Positions 3,664 through 8,849 of a stretch of DNA of 8,849 bases are shown piece by piece. The notes below the pieces were generated by a model. That model made no database searches. It had not been told where the DNA came from and saw nothing but the letters and a program-made list of their open reading frames with translations. The stretch covers positions 1 to 8,849 of the forward strand of contig JAFWKS010000292.1 in NCBI GenBank assembly GCA_017511325.1, given 5' to 3'. The stretch comes from Erysipelotrichaceae bacterium (lineage in GTDB: Bacteria > Bacillota_I > Bacilli_A > Erysipelotrichales > Erysipelotrichaceae). Positions within the stretch are counted from its first letter, which is position 1. Every line of letters starts with the position of its first letter. The position numbers were made by a program, and so were the translations under genes.

Positions 3664-4776
3664 ATGCTGATGGATAATATCTACAATCACTATAACAACA
3701 TCATCTATTTCGATACTGAAACGACAGGTTTTGATTCTGTTAACGACAGGATCATTGAGCTGTCTTTTATATCGACCAACAAAGACAACTTCTACGGCGG
3801 ATTCTTCCTGCCGCAGGACATATATGTCAAAACTCAGGTCCCGCAGGAAATCACGGAACTTACAGGGATCAGCCAGCAGATGCTGGATGAACAGGGAGTC
3901 AGTGAACAGATCATGGTCGAGAAACTGGCCCAGTTCATTCCGACAGAGCACAAAAACCTTCTGGTTGCACATAACGCCCAGTTTGATATCGGCTTCATCA
4001 GGGAAGCGTTCAAAAGATGCGGAAAGGAAAGCCTGATCGATGACTGCGATTACCTGGATACCCTGACCGTCTACAAGGACAGACGTCCCTATCCTCACAA
4101 GCTGGCAAATGCTATTCAGGCTTATGAACTCAGTAATGTCAGAAACTCGCATCTTGCCAAGGACGACACAAATGCCCTGTTTGCCGTATGCAAGGCCATG
4201 GCATCGGAAAGAGATGATCTTGATACATACATCAACATCTTCGGATATAACGCCAAATACGGCGTATCCGGGGAAATGATAGGCAAGGTCAAATATTACC
4301 CTCAGGGATATATCAGACAAATGACCGCCCCGAACCATACCCTGCCTGCCTTATTCGGCAAAGCCGTCGGGCCTGAACCGGAAACAATCCATATTAATGC
4401 GTATGATCTTCCGGTCAAAGAGGAACCTAAGGACATGAGCGAAACAAGGATTGTCGTCAAAGGCGAGATCGACAGCTACGACACCTTCAAAAAGACCATG
4501 GACAGGCTCTTCCCTTCCGGTAATTTCACCATCGTACACGGCGGGGAAAACAAAGGCGTTGACGTCTTCGCCGATCAGTATGCGCAGCAGATGCAGGTAA
4601 AGAAAGTCGTCTTCAAACCGAAATGGGAAAAGTTCCAGCGCCGCGCAGGACACGTAAGGAACAGCACGATGCTGAAATACGCCTCAGAGGCAAACGGCTA
4701 CTTTGTAACATTCGGGCCGAACGAGGCTCTTGAAAGGCAGGCCGAAAGAAAAGGAATTAAGGTTATTAAAATTTAA
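3664..4776 (+). CDS. DnaQ-like 3'-5' exonuclease fused to SLOG/DUF2493 domain, 370 aa
   Basis: ATG 3664 follows AAGGAG (3646-3651) by 12 nt; the next ATG, at 3670, is even farther away. Residues 12-180 are a DEDDh exonuclease. Exo I is IIYFDTETTG with Asp17 and Glu19, Exo II is LLVAHNAQFDIGF with Asp108, and Exo III is HLAKDDTNALF with His163 and Asp168, so all catalytic residues are present. Residues 185-260 are a linker with no recognised domain. Residues 261-370 match the DUF2493/YspA branch of the SLOG superfamily. They show IVVKGEIDSYDTF, then TIVHGGENKGVDVFADQYA (the ligand-loop glycines), KPKWEKFQRRAGHVRNSTML and a C-terminal GIKVIKI strand. DnaQ-like domains remove nucleotides from 3' ends; SLOG domains are thought to bind or process nucleotide-derived ligands. 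The fusion suggests a ligand-controlled or ligand-coupled nuclease. First gene of an operon with an XRE regulator, a two-TM protein and an SSB-like protein. Confidence 0.88.
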   Translation: MLMDNIYNHYNNIIYFDTETTGFDSVNDRIIELSFISTNKDNFYGGFFLPQDIYVKTQVPQEITELTGISQQMLDEQGVSEQIMVEKLAQFIPTEHKNLLVAHNAQFDIGFIREAFKRCGKESLIDDCDYLDTLTVYKDRRPYPHKLANAIQAYELSNVRNSHLAKDDTNALFAVCKAMASERDDLDTYINIFGYNAKYGVSGEMIGKVKYYPQGYIRQMTAPNHTLPALFGKAVGPEPETIHINAYDLPVKEEPKDMSETRIVVKGEIDSYDTFKKTMDRLFPSGNFTIVHGGENKGVDVFADQYAQQMQVKKVVFKPKWEKFQRRAGHVRNSTMLKYASEANGYFVTFGPNEALERQAERKGIKVIKI

Positions 4777-4799
4777 AGCCAAAGGAAAGGAGTTGTGAC

Positions 4800-5054
4800 A
4801 TGGTAAACGAACAGTGGTTAAATAAGCAGAAACAAATCAAAGACGGAATCAAATTCCGACTCAAAAAAGCCAGACTTGCTGCACGGATGACGCAGGGAGA
4901 TATTGCCAAAAAGTTAGGTGTAACCTATCAAATGATTCAGCAATACGAGAACGGCTACAGAGTCCCGAAAGACGAAACGATATATGAACTGTGTGTGATT
5001 CTCAATGCCGATCCTGAATGGATCAGATACGGCAGGAAGGCGGATTATGAGTAA
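4800..5054 (+). CDS. XRE-family helix-turn-helix transcriptional regulator, 84 aa
   Basis: ATG 4800 has AAAGGAG (4786-4792) 7 nt upstream. Residues ~18-75 form a Cro/C1-type HTH domain. Helix 2 and the recognition helix are visible as MTQGDIAKKLGVTYQMIQQY, followed by the family-typical ENGYRVP and a C-terminal helix (IYELCVILNADPEWIRYG). There is no additional ligand or protease-like domain. It is the second gene of the operon, 23 nt after the exonuclease-SLOG gene, and overlaps the next gene by 8 nt. It is the only DNA-binding regulator in the window, so it is the natural candidate for the ATGGCACCAT sites at three promoters, including its own. That link is inference. A 10-bp site with 4-bp arms is short for an XRE dimer, so flanking bases may contribute. 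Confidence 0.9.
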   Translation: MVNEQWLNKQKQIKDGIKFRLKKARLAARMTQGDIAKKLGVTYQMIQQYENGYRVPKDETIYELCVILNADPEWIRYGRKADYE

Positions 5055-5307
5055 AAGCGTTGCAGAAATGTTCGGGTTAACAGAAATAACCGATGGTGAA
5101 TACGCTTATCTTAATCCTACAGTTGATAAGGACGATTACGTCAGGATCGTTATGGAATACGAGATTCTTATGAAAAAATGCAGTGATCTTGAAAAGAAAT
5201 ATACAGCACTGCTGAACAATACAAAGATGTCATTCGCAAAAATGAAGAATGACATGGATCAGCTTAAGGCGGCCGTGTACCAGGGAGGTGAGAATTTCTA
5301 TGTCTGA
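5047..5307 (+). CDS. Hypothetical coiled-coil protein, 86 aa
   Basis: I start at ATG 5047, which overlaps the last 8 nt of the XRE gene and has AGGAAGG (5034-5040) 6 nt upstream. The frame is open farther back to 5005, but that stretch lies inside the XRE gene without a ribosome site. Residues 1-30 (SVAEMFGLTEITDGEYAYLN) look like a short folded or peptide-binding part. Residues 31-78 are a long amphipathic helix with heptad spacing (IVMEYEILMKKCSDLEKKYT, MSFAKMKNDMDQLKAAV). The 8-nt overlaps at both ends imply translational coupling with the XRE protein and the membrane protein, so a physical partnership with one of them is plausible. No known family recognised. Confidence 0.8.
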   Translation: MSKSVAEMFGLTEITDGEYAYLNPTVDKDDYVRIVMEYEILMKKCSDLEKKYTALLNNTKMSFAKMKNDMDQLKAAVYQGGENFYV

Positions 5308-6046
5308 CAAAACAAAGCATTTTATTGCAGGCTGGACATTCTTTCTGGGGATCATAGCCTTCATATTCGGGACTTTGTGTCTTGCAGGATATGCACTGTC
5401 CAAAGCGTTTCCGATGAAAGCTGATTTCTATATTGAGTTTACGGTCGCCGGTCTGCTGCTGACGTTCCTGGGGTCTTATCTGATGAATAAACTGGATAAC
5501 GATAAGCCGGGAGCTGAAAATAAAAAGAAGGAACCGGTCAAAGAAGTCAAGGACGAAATTAAAGAAGAACCGGTTCAGGAGGAAACAAAAAAAGAGGTTC
5601 AGGCTCAGGAGAGTCCGGCGGAGGATGCCATCGAATCCGTCGAACTCCCTGATGCCTTGCCGGATAACTTCGTCTATTCCGACAAGGACAATTCGATCAG
5701 ATCGAAAATGTCCGACATCCTGGGAGACTGGTCCAAATGGCAGGACTACGACAATGATCCGATCAAGGTCAGGAACACCTGCAAAAACCTTAAGGAATAT
5801 GCCGAAAATCTGCTTGAAAACGATGAAATATATCTCAACAACAAGTCCGACATTGATTACAATCAATTCTCGGCCTGTTTAAAGGCTCTGTGGGGTTCAA
5901 TCAATGGTGCCATGTATAATTTATCATTATTTGTCAAAAACGACGGAAACCGCCTTATTTTGCCCTCAGAAGACGAAGTAAGGTTAATATCCTCAATGTG
6001 CGATGTCATATTGAGTTATACAGAAACGGTTTACGGTATCAGATAA
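5300..6046 (+). CDS. Membrane protein with two TM segments and a cytoplasmic C-terminal domain, 248 aa
   Basis: Start ATG 5300 overlaps the preceding stop by 8 nt (ATGTCTGA), with GGGAGGTG (5283-5290) upstream. Two membrane segments are clear, residues ~8-33 (FIAGWTFFLGIIAFIFGTL) and ~43-63 (FYIEFTVAGLLLTFLGSYL), joined by a 9-residue loop, so both termini are probably cytoplasmic. Residues 66-112 are a disordered Lys/Glu/Pro linker (KKKEPVKEVKDEIKEEPVQE). Residues ~125-248 are a helical domain with Trp and Tyr residues (DILGDWSKWQDYDNDPI, SACLKALWGSINGAMYNLSL) that I do not recognise. Location next to a SLOG-containing protein recalls the two-TM effectors (SLATT type) of nucleotide-sensing conflict systems, but I see no family signature. 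Membrane anchoring of a transfer or DNA-processing complex is an alternative. Confidence 0.82.
   Translation: MSDKTKHFIAGWTFFLGIIAFIFGTLCLAGYALSKAFPMKADFYIEFTVAGLLLTFLGSYLMNKLDNDKPGAENKKKEPVKEVKDEIKEEPVQEETKKEVQAQESPAEDAIESVELPDALPDNFVYSDKDNSIRSKMSDILGDWSKWQDYDNDPIKVRNTCKNLKEYAENLLENDEIYLNNKSDIDYNQFSACLKALWGSINGAMYNLSLFVKNDGNRLILPSEDEVRLISSMCDVILSYTETVYGIR
5904..5913. promoter_or_regulatory. Operator-like site ATGGTGCCAT (site 4, intragenic)
   Basis: Identical to site 1 but inside the coding sequence of the two-TM protein (codons for NGAM). A -10-like TATCAT (5922-5927) lies 8 nt beyond, the same spacing as at sites 1 and 3, and TATAAT occurs at 5915-5920. The expected -35 position is a poor match. 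It could be an internal regulated promoter for the SSB-like gene, a roadblock site, or chance. Confidence 0.4.
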
Positions 6047-6049
6047 AAC

Positions 6050-6073
6050 TCCTGGGCACCTGGGTGCCCAGGA
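6050..6073. repeat. 24-bp intercistronic palindrome
   Basis: TCCTGGGCACC (6050-6060) and GGTGCCCAGGA (6063-6073) are perfect inverted repeats with a 2-nt centre, so the RNA would form a 9-10-bp G+C-rich hairpin. No T-run follows, so it is not a standard terminator. It sits 4 nt after the two-TM gene and 30 nt before the SSB-like gene, fitting an mRNA-stabilising or processing hairpin or a protein site. Confidence 0.75.
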
Positions 6074-6103
6074 ATATTGCGAAAGAAAGGAAGAAATAAA
6101 AAA

Positions 6104-6400
6104 ATGCTAAACAGTTTTCATATCGTAGGGAAATTACTCGGAATCAATGATAATGCCGTAACGGTCGAAGTTCCCTTGTTCCCGGGGAATCAGACATTCG
6201 AAATGACCACAACGGTCGATCCGGGCATGATCGCTCAGCTGAAAGGCCATATCGAGAAAGGGGCGCAGCAGATGGTGGCCATCTCGGGAGGTATCGTGCC
6301 TCACAACGGAACGATCGCTCTCAACATTAAGGAAATCACCATTTCAAGTACGATCCCGAAGAAGGATGTATTTGATAGCACGACGGCCAGCTTCAGCTGA
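6104..6400 (+). CDS. SSB-like OB-fold protein, 98 aa
   Basis: I choose ATG 6104, with AAAGGAAG (6086-6093) upstream. A TTG at 6077 would add nine basic residues but has no ribosome site and abuts the hairpin. The start MLNSFHIVGKLLG is typical of single-stranded DNA-binding proteins. The strand pattern of an OB fold follows: NAVTVEVPL, TFEMTTTV, a helix IAQLKGHIEKG, QQMVAISGGI and IALNIKEITI. A short Ser/Thr tail without the acidic SSB tip follows. At 98 aa it is shorter than chromosomal SSB (about 160-180 aa) and closer in size to PriB-like or phage OB proteins. It would bind single-stranded DNA, consistent with the exonuclease in the same operon and with conjugative transfer. The OB assignment rests on pattern only. 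Confidence 0.7.
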   Translation: MLNSFHIVGKLLGINDNAVTVEVPLFPGNQTFEMTTTVDPGMIAQLKGHIEKGAQQMVAISGGIVPHNGTIALNIKEITISSTIPKKDVFDSTTASFS

Positions 6401-6439
6401 TCAAAGGCAGTTTCTGCAAAACCCGATTGAAAAATTAAA

Positions 6440-6472
6440 AAAAGGCAGCCGCAATATAGACGACTGCCTTTT
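6440..6472. terminator. Bidirectional terminator between the operon and the coupling-protein gene
   Basis: AAAAGGCAG (6440-6448) and CTGCCTTTT (6464-6472) form a 9-bp stem, with an extra CG/CG pair inside. Plus-strand transcripts end in TTTTGTT. Minus-strand transcripts run into a T-rich tract (complement of 6431-6443). It separates the converging SSB-like gene and the VirD4-like gene. Confidence 0.9.
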
Positions 6473-6491
6473 GTTATGAGTTAAATATGTA

Positions 6492-8753
6492 TCAGAAGAG
6501 GCCGATATCATCAAACGGCGCTTCCCCTGCTTCGTTGTTGTCGAGAAGGCTTTCAGCCTTTTTCTTCTTCTTTTTGATGTTGACCTGCCTTGTTTTGATC
6601 GGAGCGATCGTTTCAGGTTCCAGCGGGTGAATTTCCCTGTCCTCCTTTTCGCTGCTTGGATCGGTCTTATTCGGCTTAGAAGTGATTGCGGCGAAGAAGT
6701 TATCGGAGTTCTGTTGAGCCGTCGGCTCAGGCTTTTTCTGTTCTGCCTGTCCTCCTTTTTCAGGGGCGGGTTCAGCTGTCGCGTGCACAGCAGGCTTTAT
6801 TTCCTGCACAGGCTCCAGAACGTTGAAATAGCTGAACAGATCTTCATCCTCGTCGGAAACGTGTTCCAGGATCGAACGCACCCTCACCTTTTTCTTCATC
6901 GGATTTTCATCCCAGGTGATCGGTTTGATCTTCAACGGCTGCGAACCGTGTCTCATGACCAGGACCCTGTTGCGCATCAGATCCAGATCTGATCCTGACA
7001 TCAGATCTTTTTCCTTGATCGAAAGCATAGTCGATTCATTTCTATGATTGAGCTGTGCCCTTTCAGTCTTATTGAGTCTGCTCATGATGAATTCCTTGGT
7101 CTTAGGGTCATTGACGCCGATACAGACGATCGTGGCGATATCGGAAATAATACCGTTGGCATAGCCTTCTCCGTATCTTGAATAGAATCCGGCGATCTGC
7201 TGCATGACCAGAAACATATCGATCTCGGCCTTACGGATGTTATCCATCGTTCTGGTCAGCCACTCCGGATCGCCACCCAGAACACCTAAAGAAGAAAACT
7301 CGTTCATAAACATACACAGTCTTAAGCGCTTCTCGTCTTTGCCTGCGAGTCTGGCCTGATTGGCTTTATCCCAGGCTTCATCGACGTCCATGATGATGAA
7401 GGACATCAGGATGGACATGATCGGCGTGAAAACGTCTGATGTCGTATCGGAGATGATATAGAATCCCGTCAGTTCCGAGGTTAGATCCTTCAGGTGAATA
7501 TCCGGCTTTGAAAGCAGATTTCTTGTTTCCGGATCATTGAAGATCTCAAAGATCTGCTGGGCATTGGATATGGATCCCTGGAAGGCCGCATCACCGCCGA
7601 CGTTATTTTGGTAGGCAATGAATTTATCATAGGCCGGGTGCCACTTAGGGATTTTTGAAGCCTGGGCAAAGGAGATGGTCTCTTTGACGCTCTGCAGCAT
7701 TCTGTAGACTACGTCGATATTGAAGCCGTTACTGGAAACTCTGCAGGCCGCGATCTTCTCTTCGATGTCCGGATCGTCTTTGGCTATATCTCTGATCCTT
7801 CTTTCAGCCCAGGGGAACGGCACAAAGCTGTTTATCATTGTATCGTATATTTCATCTTCTCTGCGCGAATAAGACAGATAAAGGCTCTGGTAGTTGTTCA
7901 TGATCTCGCTTTCCCTGATGTAGGCTGCAAAGGAGACCAGAAAGGAGATAAGTGAGACAGCCAGACCGAACCAGTAGTTCTTTTCGACCTGAGTATTGGT
8001 CTTGAGGATATTCATCCATTTATTCAGACGGTCAATGCTTATTCTGCCGCTTTTATCATCCAGGACTTCCTCCAGGATATTGTAGGAATTGGATTTGTGC
8101 TTATTCTTGAAGTTGATGACTTTGGTCTTATAGCCGTTGTCTTCGGCAAATACCGAGGTGTTGTTGTAGGCCTGCGATGCCGGGTCGATGACGACAAAGG
8201 ATTCTTTTCGCTCAATTGCCTTCAGGATATTGTTCCAGAGCAAGACGTAGTCTTTACCGTCACCGGATATACCCATAAAAATGTGGTGTCTGTTGCCGGG
8301 AGCGCCTTCTTTATACTTGGTAAAAAAGACCGTTTCCTCGCCGCCCGTGGATTCATCAAGCTGGCCATAGAGGATCTCATTATCATCTTCGAGTTCCTTG
8401 ACCTCGTAGGCATCGGAATTCTTTATCTGATCGTCGTCCATGAAATCGGCGTATGAGCCGTCAGGCTTATCGATTATAAACTCGCCCTTCTCGTCAATTC
8501 CTTTGACTCTGGTGTGAATCAGCGGCCTGATCTTGTAGAAGATTACAGTACCTAACACCAGCCAGAAAAAGCTGATAAAGATGGCGATAAAGAAAAAGAA
8601 CAGGTATCTGTACATTTTGAAGACGAACAGATGAATAAACAGAATGATCAGAAAAGCTACTGCATAGCGGAAGATCCATTTTTCCCTGTCCTCCTTTTTC
8701 ATGGTCCTTAGTTCATTGGACCAGGCCTGGTAGTATCTTATGAAATCTAACAT
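6492..8753 (-). CDS. VirD4/TraG-type conjugal coupling protein (T4CP), 753 aa, with divergent Walker motifs
   Basis: ATG at 8753 (minus strand) has AGGAG 9 nt upstream; TGA is at 6492-6494. Two N-terminal membrane segments (residues ~28-46 and 49-73) are followed by a cytoplasmic ATPase, as in VirD4/TraG proteins that deliver DNA to a type IV secretion channel. Walker A is MGISGDGKDYVLLW (160-173), and VVIDPASQAY follows at 187-196. An all-helical insertion spans ~240-400. Walker B is LCMFMNEFSSLG (479-490), followed by DNIRKAEIDMFLVMQQIAGF, YGEGYAN and VNDPKTKEFIMSRL, all in family order. The Walker A Thr/Ser is Asp168 and the Walker B Asp is Asn484, while Lys167 and Glu485 remain. The usual DPKGE after strand 2 is DPASQ. 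Residues ~640-753 are a disordered Pro/Glu/Lys tail with a Lys run (727-732) and an acidic end. It suggests an ICE or conjugative plasmid; no relaxase is seen in the window. Confidence 0.9.
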   Translation of the reverse strand: MLDFIRYYQAWSNELRTMKKEDREKWIFRYAVAFLIILFIHLFVFKMYRYLFFFFIAIFISFFWLVLGTVIFYKIRPLIHTRVKGIDEKGEFIIDKPDGSYADFMDDDQIKNSDAYEVKELEDDNEILYGQLDESTGGEETVFFTKYKEGAPGNRHHIFMGISGDGKDYVLLWNNILKAIERKESFVVIDPASQAYNNTSVFAEDNGYKTKVINFKNKHKSNSYNILEEVLDDKSGRISIDRLNKWMNILKTNTQVEKNYWFGLAVSLISFLVSFAAYIRESEIMNNYQSLYLSYSRREDEIYDTMINSFVPFPWAERRIRDIAKDDPDIEEKIAACRVSSNGFNIDVVYRMLQSVKETISFAQASKIPKWHPAYDKFIAYQNNVGGDAAFQGSISNAQQIFEIFNDPETRNLLSKPDIHLKDLTSELTGFYIISDTTSDVFTPIMSILMSFIIMDVDEAWDKANQARLAGKDEKRLRLCMFMNEFSSLGVLGGDPEWLTRTMDNIRKAEIDMFLVMQQIAGFYSRYGEGYANGIISDIATIVCIGVNDPKTKEFIMSRLNKTERAQLNHRNESTMLSIKEKDLMSGSDLDLMRNRVLVMRHGSQPLKIKPITWDENPMKKKVRVRSILEHVSDEDEDLFSYFNVLEPVQEIKPAVHATAEPAPEKGGQAEQKKPEPTAQQNSDNFFAAITSKPNKTDPSSEKEDREIHPLEPETIAPIKTRQVNIKKKKKKAESLLDNNEAGEAPFDDIGLF

Positions 8754-8772
8754 ATTGCGTTACTCCTTTCAA

Positions 8773-8785
8773 CTTGATATTCAAG
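8773..8785. repeat. Short inverted repeat before the coupling-protein gene
   Basis: CTTGA-TAT-TCAAG lies between the terminator hairpin and the ribosome site of the minus-strand gene. It could be an operator or part of the leader. Only 5-bp arms, so this is weak. Confidence 0.3.
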
Positions 8786-8791
8786 GTATTT

Positions 8792-8814
8792 AAAAAACGC
8801 AGATTATTGCGTTT
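8792..8814 (-). terminator. Terminator upstream of the coupling-protein gene
   Basis: AAACGCA (8795-8801) and TGCGTTT (8808-8814) form a 7-bp stem around a 6-nt loop. On the minus strand it ends in a run of six T (complement of 8792-8797). It probably terminates, or partly attenuates, transcription arriving from a gene beyond the window's right edge. The plus-strand tail GATTTTT is weaker. Confidence 0.65.
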
Positions 8815-8849
8815 GATTTTTAAATTACAAGGCTCTATTTTGTGCATTA

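Noticed and set aside
3637..4338. 233-codon minus-strand open frame
   Set aside because: Antisense shadow of the exonuclease domain, whose catalytic motifs are unmistakable on the plus strand.
5264..5866. 200-codon minus-strand open frame
   Set aside because: Antisense to the two-TM protein. The Phe/Leu-rich stretch is simply the complement of its Lys/Glu linker; no ribosome site.
6273..6283. ATGGTGGCCAT in the SSB-like gene, similar to the operator
   Set aside because: The arms are separated by three bases instead of two, there are no promoter hexamers, and it is explained by the codons for MVAI.
8800..8835. Possible minus-strand promoter (TTGTAA with AATAAT, 16-nt spacer) before the coupling-protein gene
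   Set aside because: Its -10 lies within the terminator hairpin, so a start there would be followed at once by termination. Too weak to list.

Overview
This 8.85 kb window looks like the inside of a conjugative or integrative element (ICE, or a large plasmid) of a Bacillota (Firmicutes) bacterium. Strong GGAGG-type ribosome sites, sigma-A-like promoters (TTGACA, extended TGnTATAAT), short tightly packed genes and a VirD4/TraG-type coupling protein all point that way. A gut Erysipelotrichia- or Clostridia-type host is plausible, but the window contains no taxonomic marker. Base composition is uneven: the genes at 1-1024, 3664-6400 and 6492-8753 have moderate GC and similar codon use, whereas 1080-2656 and 3290-3640 are visibly richer in A+T.

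Layout. (1) 1-1024, plus strand: the tail of a gene that starts outside the window, then two small genes (119 and 87 aa), ending in a hairpin terminator. (2) 1081-2678, plus strand: two A+T-rich paralogues whose C-terminal halves carry a RadC-like JAMM/MPN+ metal-site pattern (Glu ... His-x-His ... Ser/Thr-x-x-Asp). Each has its own promoter, and the two promoters lie in a 45-bp direct repeat. (3) 2666-2842, minus strand: a 58-aa helical protein, convergent with the second paralogue and sharing a 15-bp-stem bidirectional terminator with it. (4) 2843-3660: about 800 bp with little convincing coding content but dense secondary structure. It holds a 24-bp repeat whose only two differences are compensatory, a 20-bp palindrome, two strong hairpins, a doubtful 48-aa minus-strand ORF and a divergent promoter pair. 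(5) 3664-6400, plus strand: a five-gene operon encoding a DnaQ-like exonuclease fused to a SLOG/DUF2493 domain, an XRE-type repressor, a coiled-coil protein, a two-transmembrane-segment protein and an SSB-like OB-fold protein. It ends in a bidirectional terminator. (6) 8753-6492, minus strand: a 753-aa VirD4/TraG-type coupling protein with unusual Walker motifs.

How the parts fit together. The 10-bp sequence ATGGCACCAT or its complement ATGGTGCCAT occurs four times. Three copies lie in the -35/-10 spacer of a predicted promoter: the second JAMM gene, the minus-strand transcript toward 3286 and 2842, and the exonuclease-SLOG operon. The fourth lies near the end of the two-TM gene. This looks like one regulon, and the XRE protein encoded in the operon is the obvious candidate repressor. 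The exonuclease-SLOG / XRE / coiled coil / two-TM / SSB-like set, co-regulated with a JAMM protein, is the best candidate here for an uncharacterised accessory system. Defence, anti-defence and processing of transferred single-stranded DNA are all open possibilities. Functions are inferred from reading the sequence; no database search was run.
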